Assembly: GCA_014058105.1 (NCBI GenBank)
Contig: JACGCM010001166.1
Coordinates: 1,922,001-1,986,000 of the forward strand
Source of the DNA: Kingdonia uniflora
Taxonomy: Eukaryota; Streptophyta; Magnoliopsida; Ranunculales; Circaeasteraceae
Direction of reading: 5' to 3'
DNA length: 64,000 nucleotides
The position numbers were made by a program, and so were the translations under genes. Below the pieces are notes generated by a model. The model made no database searches, was not told where the DNA came from, and saw only the letters and a list, made by a program, of their open reading frames with translations. This document shows, in pieces, positions 46,611 through 56,802 of the stretch. Numbering within the stretch: the first letter of the stretch is position 1; the number at the start of each line of letters is the position of its first letter.

Positions 46611-46896
46611 TTCATACTTAGTTTAATTTTTCAAAGACTTTGTTTAGGCATTTTATCAAACACTTGAAAAACCTAGTATTTTATTCAAATACTTGTTTTT
46701 TCAGCTCTTCTTGCCACGAAATTTCAATCAAACACTTGAAAAAACCTAGTGTTTGAAGCAAACACAAGTTTAAACATAATGCATAATCAATTCAACATAA
46801 ATTCGATAGTCTAAACAAAACATAACAAAAAGGTAGATAGTCTAAACAAAATATAATATAAACTCGATAGTCTGACAAAATATAATAAAACATAGC
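46611..46896. other. Non-coding spacer downstream of the PMD gene
   Basis: AT-rich. Partly homologous to 38340-38460 downstream of the element C PMD gene (both contain GCTATGTTTTATT-type sequence in PMD orientation). Confidence 0.45.
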
Positions 46897-47369
46897 CTAA
46901 GTGGTACGACTTCTCTTTATCTAGCGGGCACGTCTGGTACGGGAAAGACTCTCGTCATAAGTACATTGCACATCCGGCTCCGTCTGGTAGCTGATGAACA
47001 TCTCAGCTAGTCTATCTCCCGTGACTCAGATAATATCCTGTGACCGGCATAGTTGTTCCTTTAACTCCTCATTGCGTTGATACAATTGCCTCATATCTTC
47101 ATAAGCCGTATACCACAATCCTTAGTTTTGAGTCCACAACTCATCCACACTGTACCTAGGTGAACATGGTGTGGTACCTGCATGACCGGGATCGATAGTC
47201 GTCTACATTCTCTACTGCTTCCTCCCATCTCTATGAACCATCCTAGATCCCCCACTTTCTTGCTGTATGCCTTAAACCATTGTTTTGCACCTGAGAGGAT
47301 GTGGCTAAACTTGAAGTAGGTGGCAGAGAAACATCGGGCCTCACTAGATCATGCCCGACCATCTAAATA

Positions 47370-48521
47370 TAATCCACAATACGATTGAGAAGTTTTAGTT
47401 AGCTGAAAAGTACGAAGAACACCAATTGATTGGGAAAAATAAAGCTTCAATTGCTTAAAAAATGAAGTAATTACAAGAAAATTACTCTAAAAAACCCTAG
47501 GCTTCCTCAAAACTTTTTCTAGATCTAACATCACCCTAGAAAATAACCTAAGTTCCCTTTATATACTAGGGAACTCAAAAATCATAAAAGAAGGGATCTC
47601 AAGGCAAAACAACGCCTGAGAATCAAAAACACTGCCAAAGTCTTTCGAACGAAATAGGGAGTCGTTCGAACGACTTTACGCCTAATTAGTCTAAAACCCT
47701 AAAAACTTGCCTAGTCGTTTGAACAAAAACTCAAGTCGTTCGAACAAAATATGGCTCTGGGCCAAATTTCCAGTGGGGATGACAAAGGCCGTTCGAACGA
47801 CTCTCAAGCTCATTTGAACGACTCTTAAGCTCGTTCGAATGACTTTTACTTAAACTTCCAATATTCCTAGATCCTTCTGGATTATGGCTCCCCTTTTTAG
47901 GAGCCTTGAGCTCCCGCTCAAGTGAGAATTGGAGAGGTGGGAATGTGGCGCTGCTCAGTACCCTGCTATTCCAGTTCGACGTACTAGGTAGCTGACCCTT
48001 CTTCCTAACTCGAAATGATTCAATACCACCACAAGTCTTGTCTGGCAGTAACTTTTGATGAAACACACTACGTCCCTTAGGATCATCATATCCTGCAACA
48101 TTTCCTGATGTAACAAAAGGTTGTATCTGCATAAAAACCAACATAGCGGAAGAAGTTGGTAATGGGGTCGACAATATGATTGTTTCCAAAAGCTCTGATA
48201 CCACTTAAGCCATAATACGATTGAGAAGCTTTAGTTTGCTGAAAAGTACGAGGAACACCAATTGATTGGGAAAAATAAAGCTTCAATTGCTTAAAAAAAA
48301 TGAAGAAATTACAAGAAAATCACTCTAAAAAACCTTAAGCTTCCCTAGAGCTCTTTCTAGATCTAATATCACCCTAGAAAATAACCTAAGTTCCCTTTAT
48401 ATACTAGGGAACTCAAAAATCATAAAATAATAGATCTCAAGGCAAAACAATGCCTGAGAATCAGAAACACCGCCAAAGACTTTTACTTAAACTTCTAATA
48501 TTCATAGATCCTCCTGGATCA
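47370..48521 (-). mobile_element. TRIM-like LTR element in the PMD gene
   Basis: LTRs at 48206-48521 (5', minus orientation) and 47370-47884 (3') begin TRATCC and end GGMTTA. The target duplication AAATA is at 47365-47369 and 48522-48526. The primer-binding site TGGTATCAGAGC (initiator tRNA-Met type) lies 2 bases inside the 5' LTR (48203-48192), and a purine tract AAAAAGGGGAG directly precedes the 3' LTR. The internal region is only ~320 bp without gag or pol. The 5' LTR lacks ~190 bp containing the TTCGAACGA array of the 3' LTR. Confidence 0.9.
47640..47850. repeat. TTCGAACGA array in the TRIM 3' LTR
   Basis: TCGTTCGAACGAC and relatives occur about eight times. The array is absent from the 5' LTR, where the flanking CGCCAAAG and ACTTTTACTTAAACTT sequences are joined. 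Confidence 0.8.
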
Positions 48522-50194
48522 AAATATTCTCGGCCCTCTTCACTAAACTACAGCCGATCTTAGGATTTGGATGAGCGGCTCGCCAAAATGTGATGTAATC
48601 CATGTCACCAACGATATAATTATGTCCATCATAGTTGTCCGCCTCTTTCAGTCCCTGATAAAACGCTCGATCGTACCATATAAATTCCATAATATCTTGT
48701 GGGGGGTCATAGGGAACACTATCAACCCCGGTATTCTAACTCATACATCGGTCTCCTAAATACCAAAGTGTACCGTTCCCATATGGGACTGAAACTAATG
48801 GAATCCTTCTTTGACTAAGCTCTATGGCAAATATTACCTCTGGACGGATTGATTGTCTACTCCTCAGCCATGGTTGCCAATCAATGTTGGTTTTGTCCTT
48901 CCATTCTATCATTTCTCTGATCACAACAAATGAATGATGGATCTCAGCCCCTTAACTAGCCCTTTCATCTCTCCAAGCACCCATACAAGGATAAACATGG
49001 TTGATGTTGTTCACCTTGACTAAATAAATTCCAACGCGACAGTACTCAAAGAACCAAAACTTCAACAGTGCATAAAAGCCTATAATTAATCTCTTTACCT
49101 TCCCACTCTTCAGGACTGAGACTTCATCTAGTCCCTGATACAAATGTGCCATGATCGGAGTACCCCAGTCAAACCCTAACGCACCTAGAATATGGTGGTC
49201 TATCAAAGCTACAAGATAATCGGCCGGTATAGATGTATTTGTATTCAAGAAGAAAATATTACCCATCATGTATGTAATAAATGCCCAAGCATATACGTGT
49301 TCCATGTCTTGGTTGTATCTGTTGGTTTGAGGATTCAAAGGGTCTCTCCAGGTTTTCTAATAAGCTTGTGTGATGTTACCGTACCTGATGTCAGCCTGAG
49401 TAATTCCGAGGAACAATGTTTGTGTTTCATCAAACTTCGAGTACTTATCGTCGTACCGGAGTTCGAAACCCCACCCAAAACTTATGCCCGTTAGCATGAC
49501 AAAGTCTAACAGCATAACACCAAGTTTCCCGTAAGGGAAGTAAAAAGTATGGGTGGAAGGCCACCACCGTTCCACGAAAGCATTAATTAAGTAGTTATCC
49601 GAGTTTTCCCGCCTTAATCGATAAAAAATCTTTAAAACCCATATTGTCGACCAACCTCTTCAGCGTGGGGTACCTGGCAATCTATTAGTACCACTTTAAG
49701 ACCTTATCCAGTGATCCCCTATAAATGATTTCATCTCGGCTCTGCAAAAACAGCATATTAACATATTAAATTCTCATTCTGGCATTTCGTCAAACATTTG
49801 ACAAATAACGTTAATAGCACATAAATTTTACCCAAAAAACTTACTTGTAATTCTTCCGATCCAACTAAAATGTAGGCCCAATTGTCCGAGAGGATATCCA
49901 CTCGGTGCAAATCCTTGAGGGTTGGTGCGGGATCATTATCCGGCGTAAGGTATAACGGTCACATATGCGTGACCAATTCTTTACTTCTTCGTTTAACTTC
50001 ATCACTTTCATTTCTTATAGTTTTGGGAATTGAATGACTAGGTCCTGACATTGTTAATCGTAGTTTTATGAGGTTAAATTACTTGAAGGTAGGGTTTGGG
50101 AAACTTGTGCTAGAAGTTGGGAAAACTAGATGGTGGGGTTTAGAAATATGTAAGAGTAGAGTAAAACTAAAGTGGAAAATTGAAGGCATTTCGT

Positions 50195-50300
50195 GCGGCA
50201 CTACCCTTGCAGTTCTGAACTGCGCGTGGGATTTGGACGCTCCTGATGGAGACACGTGGCCAGATCTTAGGTATTGTTTGTCCCGTGCAGTTTAGAACTA
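50195..50300. promoter_or_regulatory. Family 2 subterminal palindromes, right end of E
   Basis: CTTGCAGTTCTGAACTGCGCG (50202-50222) and CCGTGCAGTTTAGAACTACG (50283-50302) lie within 215 bp of the right terminus, mirroring the left end. Confidence 0.6.
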
Positions 50301-50418
50301 CGTTGGGGAATATCTACATTGATTTGGGTTTTAACTGCTGTGGGTGGATTTGGGGTGGATTGAGAAATGGGGTAGATTTGGGTTTTTTCCACCCCCCCAA
50401 CTGCTGCATATGCTCTAA

Positions 50419-50935
50419 TGTTGGTTTAAAAGAATCAAAACCATCAAAATACCTAAATAGTGATCCACAACGAAAATTCCACAGCAGTTTCCAACACATC
50501 CCACGTCGGATCTCCCACACGCAGTTCAGAACTGTGCAACTCCAACAAACAACAAAGGTGAGGCCACGTGTCAACATCTCAATGGCTCAATGGTTTGTTA
50601 TACCCCTTAGTTCTAAACTATGCAGCATGATATACAATTTATAAGCTGGCACGTGGAGGTATATGATTAATCTATTATGTCGTGTAGTTCGGAACTGTCA
50701 GACTCTTAAATTCTGACATGTGGCTTGTTCTCATTGGCTTATCCATGCCGCGACATGTTTTTTAAATGAACTCACCTTGTAGGTCTCTGAACCGACAACA
50801 AGCTATGTTTTTAGGTGATTTTGCCCTTCACTCACCTAGCTGCTAGGGGGCAAAAACACCCAACCTAGGGTGAAGAGCATTTTATGGAGTGGTTTTAAAC
50901 TCACCCCACCCTCCCACCAAGCTGCTGCATATGCT
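50419..50935. mobile_element. Truncated family 2 MITE-like copy
   Basis: It ends GCTGCTGCATATGCTT like the right end of E and contains CACGCAGTTCAGAACTGTGC (50519) and GTAGTTCGGAACTGTC (50677), degenerate family 2 palindromes. It begins directly after the TAA that closes E but lacks the GAGCAT start, so it is incomplete or its left end is lost. No coding capacity. Confidence 0.4.
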
Positions 50936-51460
50936 TTCATGCATACACCTAATAGAAAGACGTAACCATCAACATTCAATTAGCATAAAAAAATATCATG
51001 CCCAAGTTCGCTTAGAAAATAAAAAACTTAGAAAGAATCCCAATGCCTTGATTGTTAGAGCATTTGCAACAGATTTTTTCAAGAAGAAAGTTGGGGTTAG
51101 GCTAGATTCCCACCAACATAAATTATTTATATGAAGTTTATGCAAAAAATAAGGGGAAGGCCCCCAAATAATAAGCCTTACAAATCTTGTCCTATTCAAC
51201 TGAGAAATTATAAGGGAAAGAAAACTATAAATCGTTCAATTTGAAATTAAATATCTTAGAGATTTGTTTAAATATTTATGTGTGTTCTTGAAAAAAAATT
51301 CCTTTAACTTTTTCTACCTTTTTCAATCCATTTGTATGTCTTCAAGTTTCTCCAGTTCGATACACATTCATTGTTTGAAAACAACAATAATGAATTTCAG
51401 CTCTAAGATATGCCATTTTTATAGCCAACTTCAACGCTTTAATTACTGAAAGAAGTAGTA
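50936..51460. other. Intergenic DNA, no gene recognised
   Basis: AT-rich. TTAGAGCATTTGCAACAG at 51055-51072 resembles another Harbinger-type end, but no partner was found. Confidence 0.4.
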
Positions 51461-51668
51461 ACTGATTTGTATGTAGGACCAGAGCAAACTTGATCCTAAC
51501 ACTCCCCCTTGGGGTGTCCTACATATAGATGACTTGTCTCATTAAAATATCTGCCTCACAAAATCCTTTGGGCAAAAAACTATGCAAGAAAAGAGTACAA
51601 TCATATATCTTAGATGGGTGTTGGGCGCGTATAATGTTGCATCAACAAAATGAATAGCCTTTAAAACC

Positions 51669-51691
51669 CTTGGGGGCGGGGGGGGGGGGAT
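51669..51691 (+). repeat. G-rich run in copia 3' region
   Basis: TTGGGGGCGGGGGGGGGGGG is a homopolymeric G tract, possibly G-quadruplex-forming or length-variable. Confidence 0.6.
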
Positions 51692-52348
51692 TACACTATC
51701 TGGAAAAAGAGTACAACGCACATATGCCCACGTTAGGTGGAGACTACTCCACCTGATGTCTATCTCCCAGAGATGTGTCTCCTTGAGACGTCAAAGAATT
51801 TAAACTTTGCATGCCGATTATGTGTAACAATTTCTTGATTGTAGAGTATGCAAGGGCCTTCTTGAATAGATCTATGAAGTTGTCTGCTGAACGCACTTGA
51901 ACAATATCAATTTCATTCGCCTTTTATAATTTGTGAGTATAGAAGAACTACAGTGAAATATGAATTTGGTCCTATCTCCCTTAATAAAACCTCCTCTGAC
52001 TTGAGCGATGCATTCAACATTATCTTCATATAGAGTAGTAGGGTCCTTCTGGACAAAATCTAATCCCTAAGTTCTGTTGATGTGATTCATCATGAAGCAT
52101 AACAGAAAGTATTCTCTGTCAGCTTTGTTAAATACGAGAACCTCTACGTGGTTCGATGATGTAGCAATCATCATTTGCTTCACTGACCTCCATGAGATAG
52201 TCGAATTATTTTAAAATAATACATAAACTAACTAAGAATGGCCTATGTGTCGGCGTACCCAATAATTTTATGTTTTACCACTTTTTGGGTAGAATAGACC
52301 CAAGTTTGATATGCCTTATTAGTACCACATAATGTACTTGATCTCATT

Positions 52349-52946
52349 CTAGTACCTTTGGGTAGGAGCGGAACTGTGGTGAGCCAAGTAGTTCACTGTG
52401 AATGAGATATTGGATTTAGTACACTTGGCTAAGTATAACAAAACACTGATTGCTCCTAAATTTGGCACCTCATGCCCTAGGCGTTCCTCCCACTCATCCG
52501 GAGAGCGAAAGATGCATGTCCTTGTCCACATCGAAGTGGCAAACTACCATAGGCATCTTAACACTGTGTGCTGCATCTATACCAAATTGGTTAAAGAATC
52601 GTTCGGTATATATCATCTGGTGAACGAGTAAGCCACTGTCAAGGTGTTCGATCTGCAAATTGAGACAATACTTGGTTTTCTTAAGGTTTTTCATATCGAA
52701 TTTCATCTTAAGGTATTCGGAGACACTCGTGATCTTCCTCAAAGTTCCGATGATGTTAAGATCATCTACATATACTGTAATGACAATGATGGCAAAGCTA
52801 GTATTTGTTCTCTTAATGAAAACGCATAGACATATCGAGTTATTTGCAAAGCCCTCGGCCTCCAAATATTTAGTCAACTTATTGTGCCACATGAGCCGTG
52901 ATTGCTTCAAGCCATACAATGACTTACCCAGTTTTATTACGTACAC
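52349..52946 (-). pseudogene. Ty1/copia reverse transcriptase fragment
   Basis: Contains KLGKSLYGLKQSRLMWHNKL and the catalytic VYVDDLNIIGT motif, then EYLKMKFDMKNLKKTKYCL, the copia RT palm and thumb. A frameshift near 52500 leads to AISVLLYLAKCTKSNISFTVN, the start of the connection to RNase H. Upstream parts of RT are decayed. Confidence 0.85.
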
Positions 52947-52999
52947 ACTGTGTACTGGCCTTTATTGCTTCCGGAAGCTTGTACCCATCAGGCAGCTTC

Positions 53000-54830
53000 A
53001 TATAGATGTCTGTATCTTATTTTCAATATAGATATGCGGTAACTACATACATAAGATGCATGTCCAGATTGTCCTCGACAAGTATAGACAAACTGATCAA
53101 GTAATGAAACATTATAACATCCATGACCAGAGAATAGGTTTTACTGTAATTGATGTCAGGTCTTTGTGAGAAGCCCTAGGCAACTAGACTTTCTCATTTA
53201 TAACCGACAGGATTTATGGCATGGCATCATGCCAATGGATAATTTGTCTGAATACTTTGTGTTTTGCTAGCGAGCTGAGCTCAGCTTGTATCGTAAATTC
53301 CCACTTTGCCAATCTTTATGATTCCATCACTCGTCTACCATAAGGGATTCTGGATCATTATCCTCTATGGCAAGCGCAATAGTGAAGGTGAATACGTTGA
53401 TGACAGCTACGTATTTTTGAATGATCCCAAGTTCTACTATTAGAGACATGACTAATCGAGATCTCTCTATTATCATAACTATGTGTATCACCATGCTTAT
53501 CTAGTAATGTATGAACTGGTCGCATAGCTACAGTAGCCCTATCAATGGGTGGTTCCATCCTTGATGAATCGACTACACGATTAGTCATATTTGGTCCTAA
53601 TTTCTGTTACTTCCTCAAATCTGGTTTTTTCTCCTTAAGAGGACATCCATGGGGTTTCTTGACCTTTGATTCATTTGCGAGAAGCATGGTAGTTCCTTCT
53701 AGAACTTGTAACCGTGCAAGAACATTAGTTGGAGGTACATGCCCCTTGGTCATTTTAACAACGTTAGTGAATGCATCTGGCGGTTAATTGGCGACTTGTT
53801 GTAATTAAAGTATCCGTTGAACTTCCTTATTACTCTATTTAGTAATAGGATCCAGATGAGATAAGGAAAGTATTTCCCAAGTTAACTTAGGAACTTCCAC
53901 GGTATTATTTGTCATATCTCCCCCTAATGCTGGGAAAATTGTCTCATCAAAGTGACAGTCTTTAAATCTTGCAGTAAAGACGTCGGTTATAGTGGGTTCC
54001 AAGTATCGAATGATAGATGGTTAATCATAACCCACATAGATACCAAGGTGACACTGGGGATCCATTTTCATGTGTTGCGGAGGTGCAATCGACACCTGCA
54101 CGGCACATTCGAAGGTGTGCAAATGGGCAACATTGGGTTTTATCTCAATAACTAGTTGCTTTGGGAAAAATAGATGATTCGCGCTCGGACGAACCCTAAA
54201 AACCTAATCAGTGATTCAACATGCAAGATTTCATGGCACTAAACAGTTGCTAGAAGTTGTGATCAGAATACCAGTGGCCTAACAATTGTCTACAATTGCT
54301 TGATTAGGTTCTCCACCATCCCATTCTTGGTATGGACATGGGATACCAGATGTTCAACATCTATCCCATTAGTGGTACAGTAATCATCAAATATGCGGGA
54401 GGTAAACTCATCAGCACTGTTAAGTTAGATTGACTTGATCGGGTGTTTGGGGAAATGAGCCCGTAATCGAATAATCTTTGTAATAAGTCGTGCAAACCTC
54501 ATGTTCTTAGTCGACAAGAGGCACGCGTGTGACCATCTCAAAGATTCATTAATAATGACCATAAAATACTAAAATAGGCCACTATGTGGATGGATAGGTC
54601 CACATATATCTCCATGGATGCATTAGAGAAAGGCTGAAGACTTTAGCTCCACCTTAGTCATACTAGGACAGGTAATGAGCTTACCCTAAAAGTAGGCGTT
54701 ACAAGGACAGTCTTGCCGCACGTGAATCTTTTCTCCAGTTAAAGAATCTCTGGATGTCATAGATGATTGTACTATAGCTTGAATGTTTTTTCTTATAACG
54801 GAGAAAAAATTGTTATAGCGTAGGTCTCAG
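53000..54830 (-). pseudogene. Ty1/copia integrase and upstream pol remnant
   Basis: Frames are broken every 20-80 codons, but GDICGPIHPHSG, INESLRWSHACLL, IIRLRAHFPKHPIKSI and HVHTKNGMVENLIK are readable in order. The usual catalytic Asp in LDNAGEF is replaced (LNSADEF), while the GDICGP Asp is present. The 53000-54200 part corresponds to the variable INT-RT linker and RT N-terminus, with weak signal. Confidence 0.65.
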
Positions 54831-55000
54831 CATATTGAATATCAATAGAATATATCCCTGAGGGGTGCATTGGACATCGTTCTAATACTATTTTTAGACC
54901 TTGTCAAGTAGTGGAAGTAATGCACAAAACTTGGTTTGTGTCCTTTCCTCTAGTTTCTGCATGTTATCCATTATAATGGATATCCTGAAAGCTGAGTAGG

Positions 55001-55467
55001 TAATCCAGGAGGATATAATGAGTTTTTATGAAAAATTGACCAAGTCGTTTGAACAAAATTTAGAGTTATTCAAACGACTTGAGTTCTATTCGAACAGACT
55101 TTTAAGTCTATTCGAATAAACATGCGTCTAAGTTGTTTTATTCGAATACACTAATGTCTGTTCGAATACACTTTTTATGTTCGAACATAGGCGTAATTTA
55201 GCCTATTATTTTAGGCGTTTAAGGGCATATTTATCCTATTTTGTAACTAGGAACTTGTAACCCTTATAAAGGGGCAAGGCTAGGCAAAATTAGGGGATGT
55301 TAAATCAATCAAAGTTCTGAGAGAGAAACTTAGGGATTGAGAAATTTTTTATTATAATTGATTATTGATTAAGAAATTAAAGCTCTAAAAAGGATTTTTC
55401 CTAACCAATTTGTGTGTTCTTCGTACTATTCTTCTTTTTCAGGTTTCTCAATTCGTATTACGGATTA
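55001..55467 (+). repeat. 5' LTR of a Ty3/gypsy element
   Basis: Begins TAATCCAGGAGGAT and ends CGGATTA, the same ends as the TRIM LTRs. Includes a TTCGAACGA-type array (55030-55190) and a CTTATAAAGGGGC promoter-like segment (55263-55275). It is followed after AG by TGGTATCAG (55470-55478), a degenerate initiator-Met primer-binding site. Confidence 0.75.
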
Positions 55468-55516
55468 AGTGGTATCAGTTTTCCAGTTACAATTCACGGG
55501 GGCGATTATGGTTTAT

Positions 55517-56129
55517 GGTCTCTACACGTAACCGTCTCAAGCAAACGAAAGAGAAGCTAGTTAGTCCGTTGAAGATTCACCAGAAACCTAATTCGAAGAA
55601 GGAAAATTTGGAGATGGGCGATTCCGAATATCGACTTACGACTTTGGAAACGAAAGTTTCTGACCTAACTACTACTCTAGGGGAGTTGGTTGAACAATTA
55701 TGTCTCACGAACCTCGTACAAGCTTATGCTTTAGTGAAATTGCAAATACGCTCGATGAAGAAAGGGGTTGTGGAGGAGGATAGAGACGGGGGTACCGAGG
55801 AGGTAGATAGTAATTCTAGTGATGCCAAATCTGTCGAGGAGCGATCGGTTATTGGTAAGTCAACGAATCCTATGCGTAATCTTCATATTAATTTTAAAAT
55901 TAAAATTTTGGTATTCGATAGTTCAATCGATGCCGAGATGTTGGATAAATTGTTAGATAGGTTAGAGACCTATTTTTCTATTTACGAATATTCCAATGCT
56001 CAGAAAATTTGCTTTTCTACACTGAAATTCGTAAGTCATGCACTTACGTGTAGAGTAATGTCAAATATGATTTATGTATCTTGCTGTGCAGTTTGCCCGC
56101 GTGCTCAGAGGTATTTGTTTGGGTTTTGA
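55517..56129 (+). pseudogene. Ty3/gypsy gag N-terminal part
   Basis: From MVSTRNRLKQTKEKL the frame is open for about 204 codons. A short coiled coil (YRLTTLETKVSDLTTTLGEL) is followed by an acidic linker and the gag core FDSSIDAEMLDKLLDRLETYF..YEYSNAQKICFSTLKFVSHALT, matching the FDG..PE.WL.R.E.YF...LEGEAL pattern of plant gypsy gag. The conserved Gly and Trp are altered. It ends at ~56130 with no protease or pol, so the element is truncated, apparently by the next element. Confidence 0.7.
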
Positions 56130-56784
56130 GGATGGGAAGGTAGAGCTTAATGAGCGGGTTGCTCAACATATAGGGGCCTATCCCTCGATCTAACCCAATT
56201 TGAACTATTTCCAGTTTGAATTACCTTCATATCAGACTCACGCAATCCACATATGACATCAACAGCTAGCATTGACGCCTACGCCACGAACTAATGAAGA
56301 ACGTGGGTCGAGCTCAACAGAAAAATATGAACAAGTCAAAGACACATGTCTCTTACGAACTCAACAATTACTCATTCAAGCACCATTTACCACGCTGTTT
56401 GGAGAATGTGCTTCAACACGATAAAGAATTGTGGAGAGGGCCTATATAAAGAAAAAGTTCTAGAAGAGACAAGGACCAGAAAAATATACGAGAAATCACC
56501 AAGAAAACTACATTTTCTAGATTCTCAAAACATTAAACTTCTTTTTTATAAGATCAAGTATTTATAGTTCGAGAGATCACATGTAATAAGATATCAGCCT
56601 TAAGCAATAAAAGTCATTATTACAAAACCTTCCACTCGAGGTCGTGGTTTTTTACCTATTCGGATGATTTCCACGCTAAATCACTTGTGTCATTTCTTAT
56701 TTCATGTTGGATTTCGTCACAGGAACATTGGTGTAAGAGCTAATTCTGAGCTATCTCGAGCTTACTGAATTAGGCAATTATATT

Positions 56785-56802
56785 TGGCACCGTCTGTGGG
56801 AA
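56785..56802 (+). other. Primer-binding site of the Tat-type element
   Basis: TGGCACCGTCTGTGGGAA is a one-base variant of the TGGCGCCGTCTGTGGGAA site common in Tat and Ogre elements, lying directly after the 5' LTR. Confidence 0.75.

Larger units (their letters stand above)
46897..50051 (-). pseudogene. Element E PMD protein gene, interrupted by a TRIM
   Basis: Starts MSGPSHSIPKT at 50051. Exon 1 ends LVGSEELQ at a GTAAGT donor like the other PMD copies. Core segments: MERWWPSTHTFYFPYGKLG, LLDFVMLTGISFGWG, AFITYMMGNIFFLN, DYLVALIDHHILGALGFDWGTPIMAHLYQGLDEV, LKFWFFEYCRVGIYLVKV; later MEFIWYDRAFYQGLKEAD and PNPKIGCSLVKRAENI, where the TRIM is inserted. Coding resumes on its far side to a stop at 46897. 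Stops and frameshifts are scattered, but the order matches copy C throughout. Confidence 0.8.
41721..50415 (-). mobile_element. Pong-like Harbinger element E (family 2), full-length, three-gene type
   Basis: The left end GAGCACCTGCAGTAGC follows TAT (41718-41720). The right end ..AACTGCTGCATATGCTC is followed by TAA (50416-50418). Order: transposase (+), ORF1 (-), PMD (-). C and E are in opposite orientation with element D between them. E holds a 1.15 kb TRIM inside PMD. Without it the element is about 7.5 kb. Confidence 0.85.
51465..55000 (-). mobile_element. Degenerate Ty1/copia element (pol on minus strand)
   Basis: Read on the minus strand: an integrase core near 54720-54280 (GDICGPIHPHSG, RWSHACLLSTKNM, FTSRIFDDYC), then reverse transcriptase and RNase H parts to about 51700, whose last readable block is NEIDIVQVRSADNFIDLF. 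Order and spacing fit copia (INT before RT). 51465-51720 is the non-coding 3' part. Clear LTRs are not visible; the 3' side stops near a sequence GTAGGACCAGAGCAAACTTG. All domains have stops. Confidence 0.75.

Noticed and set aside
48192..48203. TGGTATCAGAGC as a tRNA gene fragment
   Set aside because: It is the LTR primer-binding site complementary to initiator tRNA-Met; no cloverleaf follows.
47731..48204. 157-codon ORF in the TRIM as gag
   Set aside because: It starts at the primer-binding site and runs into the LTR; no gag or zinc-knuckle motif.
50936..51250. Another Harbinger element starting TTAGAGCATTTGCAACAG
   Set aside because: No matching opposite end or second TAA was found; left as an isolated end-like word.
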